A DNA stretch of 64,000 nt, from the NCBI GenBank assembly GCA_050084515.1, contig CM114273.1:16430001-16494000 (forward strand). The letters run 5' to 3'. This DNA comes from Blasia pusilla (lineage: Eukaryota; Marchantiophyta; Marchantiopsida; Blasiales). Shown here in pieces: positions 36,240 through 48,501 of this stretch; the stretch's first letter is position 1; every line of letters starts with the position of its first letter. The translations under genes were made by a program, and so were the position numbers. The notes under the pieces are model-generated. The model was not told the DNA's origin and ran no database searches. It saw only the letters and a program-made list of their open reading frames with translations.

Positions 36240-39200
36240 TATTGTCAAACTTGGAGAGCTTGTAAATGACAATATTTCCAACGGAACAATTTTACCCAAA
36301 GTAGTAGTTATACACTCTACATATGCATAAGGTCACTATCATCATAAAGCATACATACATATTCGGCAAGGTACTCTATGAGCTATCTAGTATCAATATC
36401 AAATTGGAGGATAATAATAAAGCCTTTATCTTAAAAACTTCGTAGCATGAAGATCAAAATAATGCTAAAGTGATCGGGGCAATATCATCCCACTCACTTC
36501 GACATTTTATCATAACTCTATTACACATGTAGAATATGGTAGATCTTGAGGACGTCATTGCAATCTTATTATCAAATGAAGACATACAATCAATATAGGG
36601 AGCCCTTCATTGGTAGAGGTATGTCCATGGAAAAGGGATATATTAGAGGGAAACATATTAAGTTTTCATAAGTGAAAGGTGAGAAAGTGGTCAAATGGGC
36701 CACTTAAGAAAGCATGTGAAGATCATAAAGAAGAAACAAACATTCAAACTACAAAATGAATTGCATAGCACTTGCTCGTGGAAAAGAAATCGCAGATAAA
36801 AAAACCTCAACCATCAATTCCCCTTTTGCCTGCACAATTGATTCATCTTAGAATTTTCTCCCAACATTCCAAAACTTCTCTCCTCATTTAAAAACTAGAA
36901 TTTTCTCTACTAAAGCTAAGTAAGATCTAGTAATTTTGAAGGACTTGTGGATAATTGTGGTTGGTGGTCCTACATTTTTTTTCCAAACTGAATGTTTCTA
37001 AACTTGAGAAAATTAACGAGGAAAAGTAACTAAATGTATCCTAAAGAAGAAATTGGGAACATCTTCCTACATTTTGAAATATGTATATATAATGTACACA
37101 TTGGCCTAAAGACATAATGAAAATCACTACTTTGCCACTACTTTACAAGTCTTTTGTGAATTAAAAAACCCATTTCTTTGTCTCACTATATATGTAAGTT
37201 TTAACAAATTACTTGCAACGAATTTTTTGTTGTGAGTAATTTTGCACGACTTCTTTATATATAATTAAAACTTGCTAATTCATGCAAATACTTTGCAAAG
37301 TTGTGAAAATCGTGCAAACTTTTTTGAGCATATTATTAGAATTTTGCATCTTAACAACAAGAGAAAAAAGAGAAAAAACATAAAGAGAACAAATTAGAAC
37401 TCTAGAGTTGCATTGATATCGTGATCCATGAGTTTAGTGCTCAAGTTTGCAAGTTAATTATGAGTGAACGACTCTCAAAGTCAAGTTCAATGGGGATGTA
37501 CTACCATGATATTGTGGTCTTATGAAACCTTTGCAATTGCATCAGTCTTTGTAAATGGGAATTATGCAATGAGCAACTTTAAATCTTTCTTATTTGCGAA
37601 TTATTGCAGCCGCTAAAGGCTCATCAGATTCTTTGCAAATCCACTTTGAGTTAAATTTGTTTATTATTTGCACAATGGTAGTCCTCTGCGAGTATTTAGA
37701 CTCTTAAAGGGTCAAATATATTATTCCCCAAAGGGACTATATTCATTATTCAAGTCTAAGTCCTTACAAGGCTCGCACAGAATTGCAATAAACTCTTTAG
37801 CACTCATAAAAATGAGAAGTCATTGGCTAACATCCCTCACACAAGGCTTGTCCCGCTCATTTTGCATGCATATGTATTATGAGTGGGAGGAGTGGAGAGG
37901 CGTATAATCGCGCATTAATAATATTCACCACAATAAAAAATCAACAACGCAGAAGTTTGTAGATTAGGACATGCTTTTGACCTTGGTACCTTATCAAATC
38001 AAATATATGAATCTTTATAATTCCAATTTATAGGTTGTTTGTGTCTCGAGAACTAACACTAGCTTATATGTATATGGCTCCATTATTTGATACACCTACA
38101 CAAGGAGGTGTAGCAAGTTTGAGTTATATAGCCACTTCATATCACAAATTTGAGTTATAGAGGCTCGTCAATTTGAGTTATATAGCCACTTCATTTCGCA
38201 AATTTGCAATAAGGAGTATGTCAAGCCTAGTGTAGACTTTGAGATTGATAGAAAATTTGTTGGTGGCACATGTATAGTTGTAGGCCCTAAAGCGTACATT
38301 CTTAGGGATCTAGGATTTCATACATGGTCCTTGAAAGTCTACTTTTGCAAGAGCAAGTATTTCGAGTCAATTTTTGTGACTAAAGTTTGTGCAAATGTGT
38401 AACAGACTAACATTGCTTTGTGAGTCCACTAATCTGTTTCGGTTTATGAGTGTAAAAACTTGCAAAAGACTCACAAGAAACTCAAATAAGAGTTTACGAG
38501 TCCAACTTGCAATGCGATTGCAAAAGAATATTTACAGAGATTCGCACTTTGTGTGTTCATGCTCTTATATCTTTTGCAGTCGTAAATATGAAGTTGTCCT
38601 TCATTCCTTTTCAAAGGAGATCTCAAAGCAAGGGAGGGAGAAGAGGGGCTCATTTTATGCTTGCATTCTTCTAGGTGACAAGGGAGATGGGGAACACCTC
38701 AAAGATTCAAGAAGAAAAGACGTTAGGGACTAACTTGGACGAGTGTTTGGGAATACAAGTTAGATGCAAGAGGGTTTTTTCATTTGTTCCTTTGTAATCG
38801 AGCTTATAATGCGATCCATTCTCTCATATTGAGAGCATCGTGCATGTTTGGTTAATGAGAGTCAAAATATCATAAGCTAATGTTGTGTTATGACTGTACA
38901 AGGCATGGATGCAAGCAAGGATTGCATGTTTCATGAAAGTTAGCACGTCATGCTTGTGAGCTTGAATTGGAGGCGATATGGCCCAAAGTCTCAGGAACCT
39001 CGTCTCCTTAGGGTACTTGATGCTCCTATTCACACAATCAAACTCCTTCCCATTAAATGACAATCAAATCAAGATACATGTCTAGATGACGTGCCTCATG
39101 CAACAAACCTATACCATTCCACTTTGGCTTGCTACAATGTGGAGATTTTTTATTCCAAGATTGATCATTCTAAATATAGGATTTGTATTCTTGTAATTGG

Positions 39201-42200
39201 CCACATTGATATGTCGATGGTTGGTATGAAGGGATCAAGTCGTATTGTTAGGTCTAACACATCATGGACATACATATGTAAGTAGATCCTTTAAAGAGTT
39301 TGACCTTGATTTTTATGAATAGTTATAATAATGCATGTCAAATGGGGAATTGATGTTTACGTAAAATAAAAGGAAATGCAAAATTAAATATAATGGAATA
39401 AGAATTCACTTCCCAATGTTCCCTCGTTAATATATACTTGTGCTAAGCATGTGATAGGGGTAATGATGGGTAGTTTGAATTACCCATAATTAACGCTCAT
39501 AATTGATGGCAAATCTGTCCCTAATTTGATTGACCTTATAATTTTATGTAAATGATGAGGACACATATCAATATGTAAGTGACCAAAAAATACCACATGT
39601 TGACTAAAGAGAAGTTTGAGAATCGAGGATTTTTTTTGCAATAATAATATAGATGTACTAATTTCAACATCAAAGATACGTTATGTGAATGACGTAATTA
39701 AGATTTTTTGGTTGGTAATCTAACAATCAAATATACTGTAGATCCATTTAGACTTAGGTAGATATGCTATTGTAAAAATAATACAGTAGATACATATTTT
39801 TAGGAACAAAGGGTTCGTCATTTCCTTCTTGTGTGTAGTGATCGATTCAAGATGAAAAGGAAATACACCTTCCATGTGAAATTGTGATAAGAATTAAACC
39901 TTAATATCGTCAACATATTTACTTTTTGGTATTAAAATAGGAATGTCCCTAAAAAAAACTATGTCATTCAATTTTTACCCATCACTTCTGTGAGCCCCAT
40001 CAATGAAATTGCTAATATTTTACTTCTTAGTGACCAAGTTCAAGGGGCAGAGGAATTATATAGTCTCGTGTGTCTAAAATTATAGGTACATCACGCTTGT
40101 CACTCCGTTTATATTTGAGTAGAGAGCATATAAGTGGTGTAATGAGAAAGGATGAGTATCGACATTCACAGGTAGAGGATGACCTACTGGGGAGTGTGAG
40201 AGCTTATATGCATATTCCCCTAGCTAGTGGATGGTTCATTTGGGCTAAGAAGAGGAACTTGTTATTTGGTTAAGTTCATTATTTTTTTGCATAGCTAAGT
40301 TTCACATTGTGGAAGGTTTCTCCTGATCCATTGTTGCTAGTTAGGTATGAGAGGTGACATATGTGTATATATAAGTCAATAATAAGAGGAATAGGGAAAG
40401 GATCAACCTCAGTGAAAGAGGGTTTGGAGATCTTATTATCTCTTTTATCTAACTTTCTTCTACGAGGTGGAAGAGCTATGGACCTCGTTGCCTTGTGAGT
40501 AATCTAATACCATGGCCATGAGAGTGGGTTTAGTTTGAAATCAAAGAGCTATGGAAAGTGTGAAACTCTATTTATAACTTTCAAAGAGAGAATAAGAGTT
40601 TCATGAGAGAATGAGCCATTGAAGGAAGTCACCGTCATAAAGTGCTAAGTTTACTATGCTTGTTTTATGCCACCTCTAACTGGAGTTCCTTTGGGACAAT
40701 GAAATTGGCTTAAATGTAGATATGATGGGTAGTGAAACATTCACACAATGAAAATAAGTGATTAAAAATAGGGCCATACGAGCATTTAACCTTGTTGCTT
40801 TTAGCATTATAGAAATATATGTCACAAGTAGTCATAAACAGATAGATGACAATCTAGAGTTTGAGGGACCTAACGACCGACAAAGGGAGTGATTGGAGAT
40901 ATTTGAGTATCTAATCATCTACATATTTGAATTCCGTGGATGAAAAAGTTAATGCAAATTTTTTATATATATTGGATTAGTGATAATAATGCATATTTTG
41001 TATGATGAGTATTTGCACAAAAAGGTAATTTGGAGCCATACATTCTCAAGATTAAATACACCTTTAAAGACTCTCATTTGATATCATGTTGTTCCATGAT
41101 TGTTGCATGTGTATAAAGCACTGTAACTAGGAGAGTTGATGATTTGGCATACAAGCCATTGTTTATACATGGTGCCATGTTCTTGGTAGTGAATTCTATA
41201 GCTTGCTTGTACGCGGAGAGCACATGCTTGGCTTGGCGGAATGTGCTTTGCAGCATGCGATTGGGCATAGTGATGGATGGTATGTCCCCATACAATCTTA
41301 CATTATGCTTGTAATCATGTGGCTTTCCACGTATCTACTCCTCTCATTTGTAGTGTTTCCAATTTCTTTTGGTACTTTGTCATACGGCATTAATCTCATA
41401 TATACTTGATCTTGTTAACAATCATGTCAACCATTGGGTTTTTTTCAAAACATGTGGATTTGTTGTAGGTAAACTCATCCCATACATCCTCCTTACTCGT
41501 TCAACACTTTACCTCATTACTTCACACTGGTCTTCATTGTTATCTCCCAAAGGACACCCTAGATTCATATTCTTAAGAGTTTATTATGATGCCATATAGG
41601 TTGCTTATTTTTTTTCTTAAGTTCATTTTTTGAAGTAGATTTTGATCATAGTTTCCATTTTTTTCTAACCTCATTATATCACTAGTTATTGTGAATGACA
41701 TACATATTTATGATTATCTAGACATGAAGTTCGAGACTCCATCTCCTAGCTTTTTTGGTTTTACACCATCTCTTCCCTCGATTCTCCTCCTCGTTTTTTT
41801 TAATCTAGATCTCGCCGTTTTCCTCTTGATACTCATATCCATTATGTTCTCTAAAATTATTCCCTATCCTCCTTATATCGCTTCTTCATCTTTTCCCATT
41901 CGTCACAATCTTGATCCATTACATACTATCAAATCTTACTACTTTGTCATCGTCACATATCTCATCTAAACCCTTGCTTCATTTTCACCGTAATCCCTCA
42001 TCTTTGTCCTCTCCCTTCCCCAACTTATTTACCCTAGCTCATCGTCCCTCAACAACTCGTTCACCTCCCACCTCCCACCTTCTACCCCTCTTATCCTTCT
42101 CCTTCAACATTTGTGCCAAAAGTTTGTTGGATACCTTATGATAAAGAGTTTGCTTCTATTGGGATCTAAATATTCCAATGATACCGTTAATTCATGTACA

Positions 42201-44335
42201 TGTGTAAGCATACAATCCACCTCCAATTGCAACCCCTACAATTGTTTTTTGGATATGATTGAGCCAATTTGGCATCCTTCGCTCTTTCCATCCGGATCTC
42301 CCTCGTCTTAGACTCTACAAACATATTCATAATCATATCACTCACCATTTCATCATCCAACAATCATTTCTTTCCTATTAGAAAGGGTAGCGCCCAACCC
42401 TGTAAATATTAAATGTTTAATATATTTTCTTACTATTCCCACAATGGGTTTTAGTTCTCCCTCTTAGGGGAGATGCAACAAGTTATCACAAAACCTAATT
42501 GTGTATTTAACGCTTTTGTATGAAGATTGGGAAGATTCATATTTAGAATGACCACAACTATGAGAAGAGGCATTAACAATGGCTCGTCCCAATCAATATG
42601 GCGATGATGGAAGGCTGTCAATATAACAATGGCTTCAACCTTACTTAATTGGGGCAATTTGGTAAGTTTTCATATGTGGCTCGAGCATTGAGACCCCTTG
42701 TTCTCATGATTACGAGGGTAGACACAATGGAATCTTTTTTCAAGTAATGATGCACAGTCTTTCGTGGAAGACTATATAATGGACCTTGACTTAGAGCTTT
42801 AGTTAGAGGTTTTCAAGATGGCATTTTTTCATACTTGCTTATCAACATACGCAATATAGTGCATGATTTATAATTCATATTCGCGTTTGCTTTATCTTGG
42901 CAAACTCAAAAAGTGACTTCATCTCTCTATATCAATTATGTGCACATGTTACATCAAGTCATTTGCCATTCTATTTCTCTATACTTTTGGGTGACTGTCA
43001 CTTTTTAGCTATGAATAAGCTCCTTTCTCGTGTTCACCCTTTGCTTGGCTATTGGGGAGGCTTTATATTATTTGGTTAATCGATCACTTAGTTCCTCATC
43101 AATTTAGAGTGACCATCCCTAGTGGTTATAAGGCGGTGGTTAATGGGATACACTCCATCTTGTTATTTTCTTCCAAATTGGGTAACAATTTAAGTAAATA
43201 TGTATGACTATTGTATTTAATTTAGCTTCGTGTGTGGCCATCTTTGAGGATTTACTCTCTCTAGAAGGACAATCAACGAGTCTCATTCCATTTTTCCGCT
43301 CCTTCTTTGGTTATGAAACGCATTTTCCCTATTCCCACCATGTTACTTCTAAAGAATATTTTCCAATCAGTAGGTAGCACGTGTCAAGGTAATACATGAT
43401 CAACCCCCTTTTTGTTGATGCAAATTTGTGTGCCCTCTGAGCATCAACCCAAATATTCCCATTTTATCTTTCCTTCTATTCTTGTTGATACCCACGTTAC
43501 ATACCCTCCTTCTAAAGTCGTTATTTCTTAAAATAAAATTTAAAGAAACTCTTTACCTTAAACCTTCAAGTCCAAAATATGAAATAACTATGATGGTCTG
43601 GTTTATACCTTCCCTCAACTTTAACCTTCCCTTCTTCTGATTTTACGTCTAGTATTGGAAATGCTTGAGTTCTTGATGTCCCAATTGGCTTCATAAATTA
43701 TGTATCCAAGTTCTTGGATGGGACCCTTTTGAAATATATATAAAATGGTATCATTTCTCACCTTAGATAGAGATCCCTAATATTTTATATGACGTATGCC
43801 TTACCTTCTTCTCATTTTTCCTCCCATTTCAAAGCTCTCACTCTTTTGACACTTCTATCGATGTAGTTTTCGATCAACTTCTTGGTTTGAATATATTTGA
43901 GGGAGATGATGGTGTATTGGCTTAAAAACAAGTTGTCTTGCCCATATCTTCTGGAGGTGTGGGGCTTTATCCCACAATTGTATCTACACTAGCATTTTTT
44001 GTTTAGGGAGTTTAGCTTTGGTTGCAACGATTTTGACTATAAGGTTTTTCCGAGATCATGCACCTATTTGGATGGACAATGTGGCTAATGTAAAGGAGGA
44101 GGATATAGTATTCCAACAATAGTTGAGATTTTTCCTAAGATTTTCTTCCACTTATTATATAAGAAAATCCCCCCCTCCTTTTCAATTAATTTATGACAAA
44201 AAAGCTTGTTCAACTTCAAGAGCTTGTATTTGATAATTTACACCAAATCAAGTTGTAAGACATTCTCTTTGAGGCACCATTTGTCATTCATCAAGCTCAT
44301 TTACATTCAAGTAGAGATATAAGATTGAAGACTTG
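36240..44335. other. Long AT-rich region without a recognised gene
   Basis: Eight kilobases with only short random frames (longest 114 codons at 38389) and no domain I recognise on either strand. A TCTATATTATTATTGC sequence on the minus strand at 39653, preceded by A, resembles a Helitron 5' end. The segment 41.7-42.3 kb is pyrimidine-rich on the plus strand. Probably layers of decayed transposons. Confidence 0.55.
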
Positions 44336-44494
44336 ACTTATTGTAAATTCTCTTATTCTTCCATTTCATTTTCCATGGAGGATATTGTCGACATCTCTAC
44401 AATTGTGCCTTGGACTTCCTTATCATTCTCTTATAGGTTGCTAAATTGCGTAAGTAGGAAGCTCACTGATGCAAAGGGTCGAAGAGTTGATGTC
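44336..44494 (+). pseudogene. Fragment of the same LINE family as 59.8-60.6 kb
   Basis: This segment matches the minus strand of about 60400-60590: both contain CTCTTATTCTTCCATTTC, then TATT-TCGACA, then CTTGGACTTCC and GATGC-AA-GG at the end. It encodes the region just before the LINE's Cys/His knuckle but has lost the reading frame. It abuts the gypsy copy B block. Confidence 0.6.
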
Positions 44495-44516
44495 GTTATC
44501 TATCGATGTCGTGCGC

Positions 44517-44542
44517 CTACTCCCCTTGAACAAGGGGAGTAG
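44517..44542. repeat. Palindrome, 12-bp arms, 2-nt loop
   Basis: CTACTCCCCTTG (44517-44528), AA, then CAAGGGGAGTAG (44531-44542). The related copy at about 31547 has only the left arm, so the right arm was added later. Confidence 0.85.
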
Positions 44543-44664
44543 AGATGTCAATTCTCAACTCGACACTTCATCAAGCTCAACCTTCTCTTGCACGCCTAAC
44601 AGTTCCAACTATCCAATAGACCTTGCATAAGCCCATAACCGAGATCAACTTAAATGAATTGCAA

Positions 44665-44694
44665 GTTGGAATGACATTGAGATGTCATTCCAAC
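44665..44694. repeat. Palindrome, 13-bp arms, 4-nt loop
   Basis: GTTGGAATGACAT (44665-44677), TGAG, ATGTCATTCCAAC (44682-44694), perfect. Confidence 0.85.
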
Positions 44695-44700
44695 CCGGAG

Positions 44701-44754
44701 CTTGGGACTTGAATCCCACTTTTGGGTGCCCAAAAGTGGGATTCAAGTTCCAAG
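44701..44754. repeat. Palindrome, 26-bp arms, 2-nt loop
   Basis: Arms 44701-44726 and 44729-44754 are reverse complementary with one mismatch and are separated by TG; the inner 20 bp (ACTTGAATCCCACTTTTGGG and its complement) are perfect. Confidence 0.88.
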
Positions 44755-46990
44755 CACTCTTGGAGATCTTCCTCCTCACGAGTACTTTTAGGATTCTCCA
44801 CGCTTCCACTATCTTTTGGGAAAAGACTCTCGGGCCCCTCTTTTAGGCCCTCAATCCAACTCCCTATAAAAAAAATTTCACAACTTTTTTTGACCTTTAC
44901 TTAAGTTTTTCTTAGATCTTTGATGCATTAGACGTATCTTTGCAAACGCTTACCAACGCCACCTTACTTGTCTAAAACGTATATTGGGTCTAAAAGTTAT
45001 GGTCCAAAATACAGTCAAAACCCCAAATGCTAATCATGTTCCAAACGGGGTTCTAGCTTCTTGGGTAACCACTCTTCCTAGACCCGACTCCTCGTCGGTC
45101 TTGATTCACGTTTGGTTCCCGTTTCCTAGTTATGACAATAAACGCATGAAACGTTTAACCTTAGTCACGTCTCATCTCTTGCGTATCCTTCAAGAGAGCT
45201 CTCGAACACGCAACCATCATAGCATGAGCCCACTAGAGTTATGATGTTCCACTTGGCGCTTGTTTGATTATGAGGGTCGCGAAACTCATCCCTCTTAGAG
45301 ATTGATGCCCTCATTAACGCAAACTTCCAATGTAAAGTCTTTGTGGAAAGTTGACCCCTTGACATTGAACTGTGTCTTGGTTTCTAATCCGTAATTCCTT
45401 TGTTGGCTTAAGTCTTAGTTTATTGCATGCACCTATTAGCATCTTTTAGCATCTCCTCTTCTGTAAGCCTGGATCAGTTCCTTGGAACTCACCTAACCTA
45501 TCAAATAAGCTAATTAAGTGTGCTACCTAAGACTTCTCGTGCTTACAACACGTAAACATCACACTTGTTTACAAGGTCCACAAGTCATACTACTTTTGGG
45601 TAGCCCTTGTATTTGACTTAAGCGCATCAATAAGTTCATTTATGCTATTAATAGTAAGAGCACCCCAAGCCCTAAGACAAAGTGATATGCCTTGCCGACG
45701 CTAGGGCAAGCCTAAGTGTTACTCACCCATGGCCAATACCTGGTCCTATTCTAACTGCTATCCAAATACAAGCGCTCTCCTCAAATAATCATTGTCTCTC
45801 CTTTTGACTTACATCCTAACATATGAGGAACCCTCATTGCAATGTACTACCAATTACAAATAGCAATCAAAACCTAAGCATCCAATCTCCAAATCCATGC
45901 ATTCATTTATTGCAAAACTAGCCTGTTATAGTTACAAGGGCCTTTGGCCTAAGCTTCCTATGGTCACAAGTAATGTCCCTAGCTACTCCGTGCACTAACA
46001 TATATGCTTTTCATGCATTTGTTTGAAGTCATGTAACATCTAGCTCTTGCACATGTTTCAACTCTTCTATTCCAATTTTCTTCTTTCACATGTTAGCCCT
46101 TCTATTTGACCAAGTACTTCTACTTGTTGGCCCTACGTCTCGAACACAAAATGGTCTCCACCTCGAATCCCGGATCGTCGTTGACGATCAACGATTGTAG
46201 TCGCAATACTTGCTTTTGCTCTGGTCGTATATTATCTTGAAGATACTTCTTCAATAATGACACATAGAAAGTCGTGTGAATCTTGAACTCTTGCGACAAA
46301 TCCAACATATAAATGCTTGGTAAAACATTGTAGCAATACTCAACCATACTTAGCCACGTTGGCCAATCTCGATGGTGTGCGCTACATAATTCCTTTAGTA
46401 TTGATTCAGGATTGAGTTTACCATGTCCGTTTGTCCATCTGTATGAGGATGGAAGGCAGTACTAAAACTCAACATGGTCCTAAACCTCATGAGTAAGTGC
46501 TTCCAAAAAGCACTAGCAAACCTTCAATCTTGATTTGAATTAATACTCCTAGGCAACCGATGACCTCGACACCAGTTATCTAAGAACAGTTGCGAAGTCA
46601 CGTAGGCCGTTACGGAGTCCACCGTCGACACGAACCTCTCCAACTTGCTGAACCGATCAACTATCATAAGTATAGCGTTTTATTCCTCAAACTTTGGAAG
46701 ACTCACAATAAAATCCATACCTACACTCTGCAAGGATCCGTATGGAATCGGCAAAGGCTGAAGTAAGCCTTGTTTTTTTCATATGAAACGCTATTCGCTT
46801 GTTGGTCACATAGGTCTACACATACTGAGCAACATCCTCTTTCATATAGGGCTAGAAGAAGCTCTTAGTTATAATAGCCAACATGGAGTTCTCCCCTTTA
46901 TGTCCTACCAAGGGTCTGTCATGACATTCTACCAATACCTTGGTCCGTAGTTTGCCTTCCGCCCACGTAGATCATGCTTTGGTGAGACAC

Positions 46991-47241
46991 GCGATTGAAG
47001 GATTCATTCCTTTTGGAGTTGACATTTTTGGGCATCTACATGTGTCTTTTAATACTTAATGAAAATATGTGTTCACTATTCCATTGAGCATTGTCAACTC
47101 GCTGCTTCTCGTAATCCTTATCCTTCCATTGTCACTAGTGATTTTTGACAATGCATTCCGATGACATTACAACGTCCACGAGCAATGATGTTGATACATC
47201 AAAGTGAATTATTTTTTTTTGTTGGGGGGGGGGGCACTCAT
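46991..47241. other. Spacer with a long G run
   Basis: No gene. A homopolymer pair (T run then about eleven G) lies at 47211-47234. Confidence 0.45.
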
Positions 47242-47806
47242 CTCATCATCCATTCACAACTAACATCAAACTATTAATTGTGTAGTTTGTTGAGTTGGTT
47301 TTTGTGTTGGCTTCTTGCATTTCTTGCCTCCTTCCATTATCAAGATGTTGTTACCTTCCTTTGTCCTCTCAAATTTTATTTTTTTATCATAGAGAATATA
47401 ATCCCAATAGTTTTTTTTTTCATTCCAAATGTGCTACAGAAAAAGCTGATTTATTGCATGTCCTAATTAACTCTCAATGTTCTCTTTATTCATAAAATCT
47501 AATTTTATTTATATGGGACGCGCTTCGTCATCCATTCACAACTAACATCAAACTATTAATTGTGTAGTTTGTTGAGTTGGTTTTTGTGTTGGCTTCTTGC
47601 ATTTCTTGCCTCTTTTCATTATCAAGATGTTGTCACCTTTCTGTGTCCTCTCAAAATTTATGTTTTATCAGTGAGTATATAATCCCAACAGTTTTTTATT
47701 TCATTCCAAATGTGCTACATAAAAAGCTGGTTTATTGTTTGTCCTAATTAACTCTCAATGTACTATTTATTCATAAAATCTAATTTTTTTTACATGGGGC
47801 GCACTT
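47242..47806 (+). repeat. Tandem duplication, two copies of about 282 bp
   Basis: TCATCCATTCACAACTAAC occurs at 47246 and 47528 and the copies stay collinear to CATAAAATCTAATTTT (about 47493 and 47774), diverging by scattered substitutions and short indels. Open frames in copy one are not preserved in copy two. Confidence 0.85.
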
Positions 47807-48274
47807 TCTTGGTCCTAATAAAGCGGGTGAATGAAATGCATGGATGATTTTGAATTGTTTATCTTGAATCACAACGTTTTCCATCTGTATATACTATTAA
47901 AAGAGGACGGCCTTCGAGGACCCCATCCTCCGGCGATGGTACATATACACTTTGGTCTCCTCCCGCGATGACACATATGACAATTAATTAATAGAACAAC
48001 TAGATTGACATAATTGCCTTTCTTAGAGGTGATTTTCACGCGTATTATACTAGTCTCTCAAAAAATAACCAAAGTCGGAGAAAATGTCAGAAAGAGTAGA
48101 AAACCTTCTCTCACGGTATGCATCACTATCCTGGTCGAAACCATGCTTTTAGAAGGGCCAATGACAAAAATTTCTGGCATATCCACACAGAAAATCGGTT
48201 CCAAATTCCCGAAAGTAGAGATGACAGAAACTAAAATCCCTCGTTCCCTCTGGCAGTCTGTCCACCGCGAAGAA
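47807..48274. other. Upstream region of eEF1B gamma, with a Helitron-like 5' end
   Basis: At about 47892 the plus strand reads TCTGTATATACTATTAAAAG, preceded by A, similar to a Helitron 5' terminus and to the units at 28602 and 28930. I found no matching CTAG end. The rest should be distal promoter. Confidence 0.35.
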
Positions 48275-48283
48275 AAACCCTAA
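48275..48283 (+). promoter_or_regulatory. Telo-box in the eEF1B gamma promoter
   Basis: AAACCCTAA (within GAAAAACCCTAACCC), 219 bp before the proposed start codon at 48502. Telo-boxes are characteristic of plant promoters for translation factors and ribosomal proteins. Confidence 0.6.
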
Positions 48284-48501
48284 CCCTTTTTGGTGACCTG
48301 GGACTACAGGTTTCCGAAAGTTGCCACCTGCAGTAGCCAATTTCCGAGTGTGCCACGCAGGACATTGCCTGCAGGCGGCCGGTGTCCCCATCTAAGTCGG
48401 TCTCAGGAGCATTCTACTTCATTTCACTGCTGGGGGCTTGAGATCTTCGCCGCCATACATTCTTGCGTCGGTTTGCTCAGGAGGCTGAGGAGTCGTCGAC
48501 C

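Larger units (their letters stand above)
44508..46990 (-). mobile_element. Gypsy remnant, copy B (LTR-like block and integrase)
   Basis: The block 44508-45725 is the LTR-like partner of 31538-32625. To its right on the minus strand is a decayed integrase. From about 46.73 kb down it reads GMDFIVSLPKFEE, AILMIVDRFSKL and FLDNWCRGH, then FHPHTDGQTDMVNSILNQ, the Asp-...-Glu-type core where the Glu position and flanking sites have decayed. Next come WPTW and MVEYCYNVLPSI, and then a C-terminal segment FKIHTTFYVSLLKKY... RPEQ (46120-46347). Stops and frameshifts are frequent. Three perfect or near-perfect palindromes inside the LTR-like block are listed separately. Confidence 0.65.

Noticed and set aside
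41691-42141. Consecutive open frames of 92 and 76 codons
   Set aside because: Pyrimidine-rich DNA generates Ser/Leu/Phe/Pro frames; no start context or homology.
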